A DNA stretch of 64,000 nucleotides from Trogon surrucura (Eukaryota; Chordata; Aves; Trogoniformes; Trogonidae), in the NCBI GenBank assembly GCA_020746105.1, contig CM036618.1:47150514-47214513 (forward strand). Reading direction: 5' to 3'. The notes below the pieces were generated by a model, which did no database searches, was not told the origin of the DNA, and saw only the letters and a program-made list of their open reading frames with translations. A program made the position numbers and the translations under genes. The number at the start of each line of letters is the position of its first letter. The first letter of the stretch is position 1. Of the stretch, positions 25,098-37,294 are shown piece after piece.

Positions 25098-27814
25098 AAA
25101 TCTTTGTCTTCCAGTAACACAATGGACCTTATCCATAGGAAAGGAAGGGCCACTCTTCTTCTCTGCTGTTGAAACTACCAGCTAAGCTTTCACATTCCTT
25201 AATGCTGGAAAAAAAGAGGACAAGAGGTACCATTCGCTAGCACTCATTCAGCAGAAAAAAAGTCCCAGTAGCCAAGCACAAGACAGCTGGGCAGTAGGAA
25301 ACATTGTTTTGCACCAGCTCAGGATGAGGAGAGGACTAAAGCTCTTTCATTTTTCTTAAGGGATTACTGTAGCCACAGTATAAAGAGGATAGCATCAGCA
25401 TCATCTTCTTCTGTATCTTAAAAGAACAAATCAATCTTCCATTTTCTAAATGGCAGGGGGAGATGCCTAATGCAAGGAGAGGGTCCACGGCATGAATTTA
25501 GGTCTCCCTAAGCAGACTCAGCTTTTGAGAAGGACTTGATGCCCTCCTCCTGTCTGTAATGACGTTTGCATTTTTCTGTGGATTCTATTCAAAACTTTCC
25601 TTTCCATAAGCACTTGACATCAACCTGCGGATTTTTACGGATAAACAGACTGATAAATATTAGATGTCATGAAAATCAGAATTCTAGTACCAAAGTACTG
25701 GAGAAAGTACCCTAAAGCCTGTAGGTGGATGTAAGCAAATGAATCCCACAAAAATGTGGATACGTAGAGGTAACTGATGTTGGTTTCTGATGCAGGACTG
25801 CAGTTTGGGGTATCCATTCCCAGGGTATAAATCCCATCTCAGCTAGACACAAACAAAAGATATCTAAGACTAAAAATCCTAAATCACAGATAATCTGTAA
25901 TTACAGTCAATTTCCTGGAGACTCAGGTCACGAGAGAGCTTGGTTTTGTAATTATGCAAATTTTCCTGGAGCTCATAAATCCATTTGGATTTCACATACA
26001 GAGCTGATGCCTCTATGAGCGACCAGTGGTACCTACCATTGTCAAGAAAAGTGTCTGATTTTGATCACTTGGTAATGACAAGTAAAGTAATTTTAAAATC
26101 TGTCAATAAAACATCTCCTCTCCAAATTTTCTAGGTTATGTTTACAGAAGTTTGTCACAGCAATATCATCCTTTCTAGTGCATTTTCTATAGAACATATA
26201 TTCATCAAATCATATTGTTTTTTGATAAGTCTTAGGCATATACAAATATCACAGAAACTGCAATTGTGTGCGCAATTTTCACCTCTGCTGAGGAACATGC
26301 TTCAATAAATTCCTCAAGATGGCAGCACGGTCTCAGTTTTTAAGCTCGTGTCCAATCTCAAGCTACCAAAAAAATTAAGTACCGGAAAAAAGATGCACTC
26401 TGCTAAGGTGAACATTTTTTTAAACTATTTTCTATCCACTGGTATACGAATGCCTTGTTAATCAACACATTGGTCTTTCCTTTGGGCCTGAAAAATGTCA
26501 ACTTGATAGTGTAGGTGTCTTCAGATATTTTTAAACAAACATTAAAAAATAGGGTAATGGAGCTAAAAATACCACTGGTGCTTGCTCTTCTACCCAGACA
26601 AGAGAAAAATGAGTTTTATGGACTTAGTATAATGCCGGACATCTAAGTTTATCTTTCAAACCTGCCTGAATATGTCTCTCATTACTTTTTTCCTGTGCTC
26701 TTGCAGTTGTGTTCATAGTCGCCGTTACTTCTCCTACCTCAGAAAAATGGTCTGGTCAGGAGGGTGCAAGAGAAACACCATTGCATTAAACACAAAACCT
26801 CGCCACACTCCATGTTATTTTATAAATCCATCTTATGCACTAGCTCTTCACTAATCTAAATTGTCTGCTACAGTTAATATTGTTTAAATATAATCCTAGC
26901 TAATTCAGTTTCAGTCATAATGAATACAGGGACTGAAAATGTGCGGTATCCCTCACTCTGTTGTACAGAACTAATCCTACAAATTGCTTTAAGTGTTGCA
27001 AGGCAGCATTTTCTCATAAATGTTTTTTATTATCACTAATATGACATCATTTGTAAATAAGAAAATCTACCTACAGTATCTGCAGACACCAACAACAATG
27101 AAAACACCTGGAAGCTTCAATTGTTTTACTTTTAACAATATATCTTTTAATAGTCAAATCATCCATAGTTCTACCTAAACAGTTTTCAAGTTAATTTGAC
27201 AAGTTACAAATTTAAGTGATGTATATTCTAAAAATAATGTTATGATTAATATGCTGATGGATATTCTCCTTTTACTAACAAGAAGCAAGTTGCACATTTG
27301 GTTACCTTTATGCTAACATCAAAGATCATTGTTAAACAAATTGGTTTTTTTAAAATACTGAACACGCATAAAATTTAGAACATACTCAGTTTTTCAGTAC
27401 ATATGAATAATCCAGTCTACGAACTTGTTTGGCCCAATTGTTTTTAGGAAAACATTATCCATATTTCGTATCTCCATATGCTCTTACGAAAATGAGGATT
27501 GAATTCATGCATTGGCTTCTAAAGTTATCTTTTTATAAGGTGATTCAATTTCAAAAGGGCTTCAAGCTAGTGGATAACACTGACCACTAAAGGTTTAGTT
27601 GGAAAACCAACTGAAGTAGTCAATTTTTTACATTTTTGAGTCTTGACGTTTGAGGGTTATCTTGGGCAAAGTAGCTGCAAATGCAAATTCAGAGCCAGCC
27701 TCCCTCCCTACCTTAAAAGTTGTGAGTATTTAACAGAGCTCATCTCTAGAAACTGTCTTAAAGATGGGCAACAGCTGGGAAGACACAGCTTGATTAAAGA
27801 TGGGAAGCATAAAA
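25098..27814. other. Non-coding stretch, no recognisable feature
   Basis: About 2.7 kb of AT-rich DNA. No repeat family, exon or RNA gene could be supported. Around 27000-27480 it is especially AT-rich and free of open frames. Confidence 0.45.
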
Positions 27815-28022
27815 TCAGGCAAGAGATCTCATGTTTGAAGACATTACTGACATGAAAGATAAGGAGAAATCAGTAGATCTTAATACTCAGTTTGGTTTCT
27901 GGGGCACATTTGGCAACCTCAGGCAACCGATCTCATGTTTGAAGACATTACTAACATGGAAGATAAGGAGAAATCAGTAGATCTTAATACTCAGTTTCGT
28001 TTCTAAGGCACATTTGGCAACC
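27815..28022 (+). repeat. 104-bp tandem duplication (2 copies)
   Basis: A 104-base unit (27815-27918) beginning tcaggcaa and containing gatctcatgtttgaagacat is followed directly by a second copy (27919-28022). By eye the copies differ at about seven positions (for example gacatgaaag versus aacatggaag), so the duplication is neither brand new nor very old. The unit does not match a known mobile element, and the open frame at 27643-27855 merely runs into the first copy. Confidence 0.95.
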
Positions 28023-28047
28023 TCTCACATGACTAAAATAAAGACCA

Positions 28048-28115
28048 GTTTAAAAAAAAAAAGGAAAAAAAAAGAAAAAAAAAAGATGTTAAGTGAAAAA
28101 AAATACTAAAAAAAG
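28048..28115 (+). repeat. A-rich tract
   Basis: A stretch of interrupted poly-A with occasional G lies directly downstream of the 104-bp duplication. It could be a decayed poly-A microsatellite. No upstream SINE or processed gene was found that would make it a retrotransposon tail. Confidence 0.85.
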
Positions 28116-31100
28116 AAGCAATATGGAAGACTTACTTGGACAACTTTCTTCAACAACAACTTGGTTATTTATCTGTATTTTCCCACTGAAGCTCTTAACA
28201 TATTGTAATATATATAAAATTAAATGTTAAAACATGATAAACAACCTGTTCTATTACCACATAAAACAAGAAAAAGAAAAAAAAAGAGGGGATATAATCT
28301 GTGGCAATCCTCAGATACAACCAAACTCTTGAGGAATATTTTTCCTTATTTTTCTGGTCTGCAAGTTCCTCCACTATATTTTTTCCTTCATAGGAAGAAA
28401 GAATGACATGGGAGGAACCAAGATCTCCAAGATCCAAGTTTTTAGCTGTATTTCGTAAGATGAACTCTAAGGGTTCTTGAATGCTGGAGGTGTAATAACT
28501 ACAGAAACACATAACTGGACATCAGAATACCAGAGTATTTACTTTTCTCTGAAGAAGGCGTAGGCACGATATAGTGCCTTAATACTGCCATGCTTATACT
28601 TCATTCCTTCTTGTTCTATTGATGAATGAGGACAGCTTTGAGGCAAGTGGAAGATGTGGAAAAGTACAAATGGTAGGTGCCACAGTGCTCTAGCAGGTCA
28701 TTGAGACACAGGTTCTGTTTTGCAGAGGTCTATGGGTCTTAGTTATGTAAATCTCCCACAGATTGGGCCAAGCAGCTGAGTTATTTTTGAGAAGAAACCT
28801 GTGCTCTGCAGACATTTTTGAAATCAGGTGCATGCTTTGCTTTTCGCTAAGGAAAAGGTATGAAGTGCCTCTCTTCCATTTGTTACTCTCAGATTAATAT
28901 GACATCCTATTGGAGAAGTTCCAGGTTTCCATGAGGTTTTACTGTCTGATGGCCAGTTATTTTGTATAAACAAAGGTGAAAGTACTGCAAGCTCTTTGTT
29001 TTGTGTATGTCTACAGTTGTTAATGCTAACGAAGATATTTTTTTCCTGCTAATTTGTTATGGGTATGACTTCTAAATTTCTCTTTCTTCTTCCCAATTCT
29101 CTGAGGACTGCTCTGAAAATCACACTAAATGCTTTCTGTATTTCCTGTTACCTAAGGTCATATTTTGCTTATAAGAAAAGGTTGCATAATTTTTCCTCCA
29201 CAAATGTAGGGCACAGCTAACATGAAAGCCATTGCAGAATTTCTTAAAATTAGCTATTTCACTTCAAAGAAATGTGGAGCATAGCCTATCAATTTTAGTA
29301 CTTCACTGTATTATTACAGCTTTTGGGGTGATGAAGTTAACATAAACTAGAGTGTCAAATCCATTTTACCCTAGTACTGCTTGCTGACTCTATGCAATGT
29401 GCTGTAAGCAGTCACAAACTTTTATTTGGTATAAGTGTGTTTACAGGAGCCAGGAGTACAAGATCTTAGAGCATAGGAAGAGCAATTTTCGTAAGTACAG
29501 AACATCACACCTACGTGAGGCAAGGACCAAAGTGGAAGCAGATGTAGCTTTGTGTCACCATGGTTCTGAGCACTCAGAGAGCCATGACTGATCAAAAACT
29601 GTTTGAGAAAATATTTATCTGTCTGGAAACACTAGACCATTAGACCTATAAACCTGATGGATTCATATCTGAGAAACAGAATCACCCTATAAGACACACC
29701 TGAAAATAGGTTTCTCGTATCTTAGACAAGTTACCTACCACTGAACTACTAGATTTTCTTCTACAGTTTCATTCTGATAAAGAATCAAATCAAATTCCAA
29801 TACCTAGAAATTTTCTTTTTTTTTTGTTTTATAATGGAAGTGGCAACACTTTTTAACCTTATGCCATTTGGCTGAAAATTCCTGAATCCTACTGTGATGT
29901 GCATTAGAATGATACTGCAAGTCCTGCTCTTCCCACAAGTGACTGAGGCTGCTTGTCCTACTGCACACTCGACTCTCCTGACCTGCTGTGATACTTTATA
30001 AGTCCCTCCTGGGTATGGCTTCCATGCTTCTCCATAAGCATGCCACCATACCAGAAGGGACAAAGCAGACCATGCATGGCACAAATAGGCAGCTTTTGGA
30101 ATCATGTAAATAACGTTTAGTGCGTTGATGTACAATATTTCTCAAAAATATTTTATCAATGCATCTAAAAATATGGATAGCTTTTATTCAGGAAGGTAAG
30201 GGACACTTGCCCATCTTCTGCTGAATTTCATTGTTTATCGCCTCAGCAGGATTTTCCTGTAACACTTCTTAAAGTAGAAATAATTATGGATTTCTCCTAC
30301 TTGTTCTGCAGTGACATTTTTATTTTTCATTTCTCCATTTTGCCTCCCGTGCAGCAAGCGCTTCACCTTCAACTCTGGAGGATTGCCTAAAGGCTTTTTC
30401 ATTTAACTGCTGCTACATGCCGCTGCACAAATTGCCTGGCAGGGATGACGTGGAGTGATAAGGCCTACATCCTACAGCAGGAGATTTACCAGCTACCCAG
30501 CTTCTTAGAGCACACAGAGCCTGACTCCACACTGGATATAGGTCTCATTTCTGCAGTGTGATGTACTGCTTCAGAGCAGTGAAAATAGCTCAGGATATTA
30601 ATAACTAGAAATTAGCCATGGTGAAAATAAAGTGGAGTTCCACTGTCTGCTATTTCTGTTTCCATGATCTGGACTATCACATCTTCAAAAATATTTATAA
30701 AAATACTCCGTTCAGTTCCTGCTTAGGTTTTACAGAGAGTTTTGAAATATCACTTTGGTACCTCAAACACAACACAGGGAGAATGAAAATGCGTGAAGCC
30801 AGAGAAAGCAGTGCCACAAATCCTACCCAGCATCTTGACGTCCCGCATTTCACCCGAAGCTTTCTGTGGCTGCAAAAGCTGTGCTACCATGAAGGCCCAG
30901 AAAGTATTTCAGTTGTCTTCCCTGTAACGTTTCCTTATTCACACATAAAATGTCTTTACGGCCCAATATCTACCCCAAAAGCTCCTGGTTCAGCTCACAC
31001 CACAGTCAGCCATATGCTGTGCGATGCTGCGTTCAGTCTGGTTTTGGTTGTGGCTTACCTTCCAGAAAGTGTCCAGGCTGCAAGGATAGGAGAGACCTTA

Positions 31101-32487
31101 TGGCTTCATAGTTTGCCCCTGTAACTGATAAGCAATTGCTAAGACCACTACCACTGTGTTTGAACTTGCCTGGCCTCAGCTTCACCCACTGCTTTTCATT
31201 ACACTTTTTTTTTTCCTGGCTTAACAAAAGATTAAACATTCAGGTTTTCTTTCCTTTCCCACCCAAAAAAGTATTTCTACATTGTCATCAGGTCACACTT
31301 TAACATTTTTATTGGCATAACTAATGGATGCTGTTTTACAGTCAGTAGAAACTATGACTTTTCCTACACCACGGAATATATTGTCATCACTCTTCTACCT
31401 AAGTTTTTCAGAATCCCTTAAAACTGGAATTCTAAACCAGTTTTCTATAGTATGCCAAAGATGGTACTGGCATGTAACCATTTTAATCAAATTCGTCTTT
31501 GGCTTTGCCTTTTTAAGAGATGGCCAAACAGGGAAGGGGGTCTGTGCTGGTCCCACCTCCAGGAAGTGGTCTTGAACTCTCACCTGCAACTTTCAGCTCT
31601 TTAGAAAGCGGAGAAGCCCTAAATTCTGGTGGACTTTGTCCTGACTAGCAATCTTAAAACTGCTTAATTTAAAATTAAAAAAAACCCCACCACAACAGCA
31701 TTGAATCTAGGGATCAGTGTTTGGGATTCTTTTTTTACCTTATCCAGCAGAGGTCTAATCAATATGCTCCAGGGTAAAGGTATGAATTACCTACTCTTCT
31801 CCAACTCTGGCACACATTTTAGTATGCTAAGGTGCTCCAGTGAAAGAGAATCTTTCTTCCTGCATAGAGAAGTTATAGAAGCTCTAGAGAGGAGTTTCCG
31901 AGCCCATTAATCTAAAGGATACCTGCCTAGATTGAGTCGCCTACTTGCTAGGCAAGTGTCCCCGTCATATCTGCTAAAGACTCTGGAGGAATGAGCTCCT
32001 CTTCACTGCTTATCTTAAGACATTATGTTAATTTCTGAATGAATAGAAGTACCTAATAAATATCAAAGAAACAATTATTTCTGGGAATTCAAGGGAAAAA
32101 TGGTAGTTCAGGCATTCCTTCTCTCCTCAGACATTCCCCATTAGCCTGACAGAAGCAGTTGACTGTGCAGACTTTAGTTTAACAATACCTAATTCTTCCC
32201 CACTGGTAGACTGGGAATCTATTTATTTGATACTATTTCTTTTCTTTGAGTAATCTTCCAATGGAAAGGTGTCTTTTTCACATCTTCAAATGATATTTCA
32301 TGCCTTCCTGTATCTTATTCTTGGCTTCTCTAAGGCCATTTTCTTTTTCCTTCTTAGTGTAATGATTTCAGGGTCACTCATCCTCCCGGTAACCAAATAG
32401 CAGACAAATCTGTAATATCTATATAATGAAATGCAGAACAGAGTTACTTTAGATGTAATTATCTATCTCGTTCCGTAGAAAAGCATC
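28116..32487. other. Long non-coding stretch with scattered splice-like motifs
   Basis: About 4.4 kb without a nameable element. Splice-like signals are present but unlinked. One is an acceptor (tcccgtgcag) at 30345-30354, followed by an open run to a stop at 30456-30458 that encodes a segment with LEDCLKAFSFNCCYMPLHKL. Another is a consensus donor, gtaagt, near 29491. The longest frame (30618-31124, 168 codons) has no domain pattern and is probably chance. No CpG-rich promoter is seen. Confidence 0.4.
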
Positions 32488-32588
32488 TGCTCAAGCAAAG
32501 ATGTCCCTACTTTCTGCAGGGGAATTGGACTGGATGACCTTTAAAGGTCCCTTCCAACCCAAAGCATTCTATGATACTATGCTTCCAT
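32488..32588 (+). mobile_element. CR1 LINE 3' UTR end (short truncated copy)
   Basis: The final 100 bases or so of a CR1: gatgtccctactttctgcag, ggggaattggactggatgac, ctttaaaggtcccttccaac, then a slightly mutated tail (attctatgatactatgcttc). It is the same 3'-end type as the copies at 14.6 and 16.3 kb. Confidence 0.92.
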
Positions 32589-34574
32589 GAAATCCCCCTA
32601 AAAGATATTTCCAGACAATACAGTCAGGTGCTGAAGAAATAAATGGTCCTTTTCTCTAATTTCATTCCGTGTCTTCCACCAAGCCCCATCTTGGGCTACA
32701 TTAGTGTCCTGATTTGAGCTGAACAGAACCAATTCTGTTCAGTGATTTGAATTTTCAGCTCAGTCTCTTCCAAGGGACTGCACTTCCTGAAGTTAGCAGC
32801 ACGGTTTTGCAGTCTATTACTGGAAATGATAATACCTGGTGTTTGTAGTTACTACCATGGATTGGCATGCAGAAAGGCTCTTGCTTATACCTATTCCTAT
32901 AGTGACCAAGGTCACTGCTGGCTCTTGTGTGCCACACTGGGGGTGCCGGGAAGTAAAAGGGACCATGAGGAAGTACAAGGCTGCACCTCTGGGGAGGAAC
33001 AGACAGGACAGGTGAGCAACGAGAGTATTCCATTCCATATATATAACTTTCAGTACAAAGCTGAGGGATCGCTGGAGTTAAGCTCTCACTTGATCTTCCT
33101 CTTCTTCAATGGCTGGTATTTGAGAAGCACTCCATCCATTCTCCTGCCTTTGATCTGGATCCTTGGTTTCCAAATCCAGCTCCTGAGTCCAGTTCGCATC
33201 TGCTGCTGAGCCTGGGGCTTTCCCAGTACCACCTGCTCTACAGCATCAGTGCTGAATGCTACCATGGAGGGAGTTAAGTCTGGTATCAGTTTCGTATATA
33301 TTTGCACATAGTTCATTATTTTAACAATTTCCTTATTAGCACTATTATTGTTTCATTAAAGCTAGTTTAGTTTTCTTTTCAAATCCATAAATCTCTGCCT
33401 TATTCCCTTTCCCTTCCCATTTGAGGAGGGAGATGGCTTAGAGAGCATCTGTCAGCATTTAGTGGCCAGCCCAGCTCTAACCCTTGACAATTAGCTAATA
33501 CATGAAGCTACATGCACCCAAGAAATAGGTGGTGGCATTCCCACAGCAAAGGACCAGCTCAGCACCTCCTTTTATGCATGTTATATTTCCTGAACAAATT
33601 ATGACCAGGACTTTTAACTGTCCAGGTATGTTTCAGAAAACGCCAATTACATCAAATTTCCTTTCATCAGTCAGAACCACTATTTTTTTTTCCATTTCTC
33701 AGACCTCTAGGAGTAATACCAGTCATTACAAAGCTTCATTTTATATTTTCTATCTTATGTTCAATTTGTTCACCACATGCTGAGCTAGACTCATAAATAC
33801 ATTTACCTTTTTTTTGTATGGATAGTCTGATGGTCTCATGGCTGTTTCTGATCATTTTCCAGTATGATTAACTATCATTGTGATCAGATCCAATCCATAC
33901 TGCTTGCCACATGCTTTTACCCTGGACTATAATTTGGTGGTCCTCATTTGCAATGTGTCTGTTTTTTCCTCTCTACTGTGCCATGTACTCATGCAAATCA
34001 TTAGTATCTACTTCTTGCTCAAAACTCTTTCAAAATTGCCACGGTCGTCTTTCAACCGTGTAGTTCCTAGTGATGTGTTGCGTTTGGTATCAGTGTGTAT
34101 TGTCATCTGATTTACAGACAATTACATTACCCCTTTCAGTCTTGCAGTTGCTGCTCATATTTACATTCCATTAGATAACGTGTTATCTGGTTACCCTGAT
34201 TTGCACTGCTGATTTCTTGGCCCACTCTTCTTACTATGCTGATAACTAGAGCCAAAGAAAACAATTTTGGGGAAAATTCAGTATGTTAAAAATATTTTAG
34301 GTCATCCCAAAGTTGCCTACAAATTGAAGTCAAGTTTATTGAATAGTTTAGTAAAAAGGAGGAATATAGATTAAGTCAAAATATGAATGCCAAAAGTGTA
34401 GGAAGGAAGACACTTCACTCACATCATTGATCTCTGCCCCAATTATAAGCACTGTAAGCGTTTAATTTCCTCTTTCCTGAAGAAATTAGAATTCACATCG
34501 CGATGCCAACCATCATCATGTTGTTTAGCATTTTATATAAAGGCTCCAACAAGAGGGCAAGTTCAGAATATTGT
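32589..34574. other. Non-coding stretch, no nameable element
   Basis: This contains overlapping opposite-strand frames at 32755-33316. A possible donor (gacag then gtgagc) lies at 33007-33017, with a weak acceptor near 32872. From 33500 to 34130 the sequence reads like a worn repeat in texture (gaacaaattatgaccaggac, tgtccaggtatgtttcagaa), but I cannot assign it to a family. Nothing here is supported as coding. Confidence 0.35.
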
Positions 34575-34722
34575 ATATCCCGTAGTGGCTACAGCACTCA
34601 GCTGAGTGGAGAACACAGCAGTCCAGGTGCCCCTCACAGGCATTTGAATGAGAGTCTGACCTCCCAGCTGTGTGCTCTAGCTGGAGACAATTGCAAGGTG
34701 GATTCCTACCACTCAAGCTTGT
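34575..34722. repeat. Old repeat with two inverted tRNA-like halves
   Basis: The left half (34575-34632) reads as a worn tRNA gene front on the plus strand: an A-box-like cccgtagtggctacagcact, gctgagtgg, then a weak B-box-like gtccaggtgcccc. The right half (about 34637-34690) reads as one on the minus strand: its reverse complement starts tccagctagagcacacagct, continues gggaggtcagactct, and has a B-box-like attcaaatgcc. The two halves therefore face each other with a short spacer. The same design appears at 36.86-36.99 kb. I take it for an old tRNA-derived repeat dispersed in sauropsids. It is not a working tRNA, and I cannot name the family. Confidence 0.55.
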
Positions 34723-35197
34723 GAGAGAGTTTCATTTCTCGATATAGTGCCTTTCTAAACACACATTGGAGTTCTGAACTGCTTCAATTAGACTACTTCC
34801 AGGTCTTCTTTACTAGTGCTTTTCCATTATGTGTATTTTGTTTGCTTGTGCTTGTCCCTCTCAAAAATAAAAAAGATAATAGCTTATTCCTTATTTTCAA
34901 AAATTTTGCATAGAGGAAACATATTTTTCAGGGTGGAATATGTAGTATTTTACTCGCTTTAGTCATGTGCTGGTTGAGCCTTATTAATGGGCAGATAATC
35001 CACTTCAGAAGTTGTTTGAGTTTTTCTCTCTCTTGGTCTGATGAATCTATAATTATTAGACTCTTGTTCCCCACAAGCATCTGAAGTATTTTAACAGGAC
35101 TAATGGTTTGTCTTTCAAAGTCTTGGGCTGCTTTCCTCAGGCTTAGTCAGGACAATAAACAGCTCCTGCTGTAAGAATACCTGCAGTAGATGTATTG
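34723..35197. other. Non-coding stretch, no recognisable feature
   Basis: AT-rich single-copy-looking DNA between the tRNA-like repeat and a CR1 end. Confidence 0.45.
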
Positions 35198-35320
35198 TAA
35201 CCTAATCTAGAGGAAGGCGTCCCTGACCATGGCAGGGAGTTTGGAGCTAGATAATCATTAAGGTCTTTTCCAATTCAAATCATTAGATTGGATATGATGA
35301 CTCTATGGTTCTATGATTCA
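35198..35320 (+). mobile_element. CR1 LINE 3' end (short truncated copy)
   Basis: A CR1 3' terminus of about 120 bases: gtccctgaccatggcaggga, ggagctagataatcattaag, gtcttttccaattcaaatca, with a small interruption before the tail gactctatggttctatgatt. The 'catggcaggg' form groups it with the copy at 57.5 kb and separates it from the 'ctctgcaggg' and 'ctctggcaggggg' types. Confidence 0.88.
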
Positions 35321-36857
35321 ATAATAATAACTTCAGCAATTCCATGTTTGTTTGTTTTTAGCAATACAGGTAGAGAACAATGATAGAGAAGGGTATCAGT
35401 AGGTTACAGAATAAAACCCTTTATTAGATGTTGATTTACATCTTTTCATTCCTTCCCATTTCTTTCTACAGAACTTGTTTGGCTTCCTTCCAGCAGAGGA
35501 AAGCACAAGAAAAGAAAGATTGCTTTACCCTGGCAAATACACCCTGCCAACAGGTTACACAGCAGCTGTTCAATCTTAGCATCAAGATTACGGACACACA
35601 CACAAATCTCAAGCAGGCATACTTATTTCAATGCTAGTCACAATGCTCTGACAACAATTTGTTATAAATCCTGTCACAGTCAGCCCAGATAAGATGCAGA
35701 CACTTTTGTTGTTGGTTTCAACAGACAATCCATTTTTCCTGTGAAAAAGGAGGTGGAAAACTAAGCTCTCTAGGTTATTAAACTCCTTAGTTTAAGTAGT
35801 TATACAAAAAAACCCCAAACAACTGTCAAATGTTGCCTGTCCATAGAATATCCAACAACTCATGACAATTATAGCAATGTTTGTAACTTTCATGTATGAC
35901 TTTTACATTTGAACGTATTAGGCAAATGCAAAATAATATAACAATGTCACCGTTTGACGAATAGCTTGATGACCACCAGAATTAGTGAAGTCTGCTTTCC
36001 GGTGCCTTTCAATCTTGTCACTGACTTTAATATCTAAGCCATGCAAACACCAAGTTAAGCATTTCCCTGTCTGGGCTAGTTACAAGACGTTTCTCCCAGG
36101 TGACCTGTCCTGGCCTTCAGTAACACGGGAACTCACCGACCAGTCCAACCCTCCATCCTCATTCCCACTCCAGTTCCCCAACCTAAAAATCAGATTCCAT
36201 CAGAAACAAGGCCATATTTTGATATTGTTTATCCATGGATGTATTTTAAAACTAAAACTACTTTTATGTAAAAACTAAAACTACACTTACCATTACCTAG
36301 TGCGTAGTTAACATTCTAGTAGATCAATTGTTAGCTCACGATCAAACCAAAATCAAACTGCCCACGGCATTGGGGAGCTACAGCCAAGTATGTCATAGCT
36401 CCTGTTAAGGTACTCCCTAAAAAAGACTTCTGGTCTGTATTCACAGCAAGAAATGTGCACTTTTAACTCGCCGGCACTGTCTTGCCCAGAGGTGTAATTC
36501 AGGGTCCTCGGTCAAGTTCTCCACTCAACGACCTGAGAAAATTTACCAGCCAAGAGAGACAGGGGGCAAAAATACTAGGGAGTTGCCTAAAAATCTATCG
36601 AGATAGAAATTCTGAATAAAAAAGTCGACAAAGGTACTGATGAGGAATAAATCCTTGGTTTTCAAAGACCTTTATGTGCTTTTTTCCAGACCTAGTATAT
36701 TGGTATTCATAGGTAAAGCTGAGGTTCTCTCTTCTGAATGACATTTTGGAGTTGAGTACCAAAATCAGGTCGCCCTTTCACAAAAAATCCTTCACAAACC
36801 CCAAGAAACAAATGAATGAAAGAGAAGCCCTAAGGCAAGAAGTACCTTAGGGAGTGC
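35321..36857. other. Non-coding stretch, with a faint possible CR1 trace
   Basis: Mostly AT-rich single-copy-looking DNA. An acceptor-like tttctttctacag ends at about 35471, with open sequence after it, but no gene can be built. Two 14-base direct copies of aaaactaaaactac lie at 36248-36261 and 36271-36284. The segment at 36490-36545 (agggtcctcggtcaagttct, caacgacctgag) weakly resembles the CR1 RT region encoding QGSVLGPVLF and NDL with deletions. If real, it could be a detached upstream piece of the ancient CR1 at 37.3 kb. Confidence 0.35.
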
Positions 36858-36988
36858 CCAATAGTTGGGTGATAAGAGCACTCAGCTCAAGGACTGTTAA
36901 TATGTCTTCAAACACACAACTGCCTGATTTGAACCAAGACTGCTAATGTCCCAGAAGAGTCTCTTCACTACCAGATTATTGGTTGTAT
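36858..36988. repeat. Old repeat with two inverted tRNA-like halves
   Basis: The left half (36858-36900) has a worn A-box and D-arm pattern on the plus strand (gttgggtgataagagcactc, then agctcaagg). The right half (36921-36988) on the minus strand has tctggtagtgaagagactct and a good B box, ggttcaaatc (36926-36935 reverse complement). The face-to-face layout and spacing match the copy at 34.6 kb. It lies about 300 bases before an ancient CR1. The family name is unknown to me; the degeneration indicates an old repeat. Confidence 0.6.
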
Positions 36989-37294
36989 AGGGGTACACAA
37001 AAAAGACACACCCCAGTGATGCAAACAAAATTATTATTTATAAATAAATACATACTGCCTAGAGCTCAGAGTCTGTGTCTTTTAGATCAGCACACTATTT
37101 TTAATTTTTCTTCTTTTATGAAGATCATTTAATAAACAGTCAGAATTTATAACAGGGAATTAGCCCCTGGCTTCTCCCAAGGAGCTTCAACATGCGGTGC
37201 TTGGAGTGTTCATACCAAAAAGAGGACGAGCACTGCAGCAACATCAGAGCATGGCAGTGAGAGCTAAGTGAATTGATGGAAACTACTGAGTGAG
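36989..37294. other. Non-coding stretch, AT-rich
   Basis: AT-rich DNA with a TAAATAAATA run near 37037. No element was recognised. Confidence 0.45.

Noticed and set aside
28048-28115. A-rich tract as the poly-A tail of a processed gene or SINE
   Set aside because: The upstream sequence is the 104-bp tandem duplication, with no coding or SINE similarity and no target-site duplication that I could see.
29445-29490. Possible 40-odd-base exon before a consensus gtaagt
   Set aside because: It is too short to judge, has a weak acceptor and has no partner exon.
30355-30458. Possible terminal exon after a good acceptor
   Set aside because: The acceptor is followed by a short open run ending in a stop, but I found no linked upstream exon, no recognisable protein and no clear polyadenylation context.
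30490-30560. A-box-like segment (cttcttagagcacacagagc) that might be another tRNA-like repeat half
   Set aside because: There is no B-box partner at the right spacing and no inverted half. It is probably chance.
30618-31124. 168-codon frame, the longest outside repeats
   Set aside because: It has no domain motif, no splice context and no codon pattern that sets it apart. A frame of this length is expected occasionally in 64 kb of six-frame translation.
32873-33011. Possible exon ending in gacag and gtgagc
   Set aside because: The acceptor side has no pyrimidine tract, and opposite-strand frames overlap it. The translation is not protein-like.
33500-34130. Repeat-like texture suggesting a worn DNA transposon or retroelement
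   Set aside because: I could find no terminal repeats, no tail, no recognisable transposase or RT motif, and no second copy in the window.
36490-36545. Trace of CR1 RT (QGSVLGPVLF and NDL region) upstream of the ancient CR1
   Set aside because: The match needs several gaps over only about 50 bases, so it is mentioned but not called as a feature of its own.
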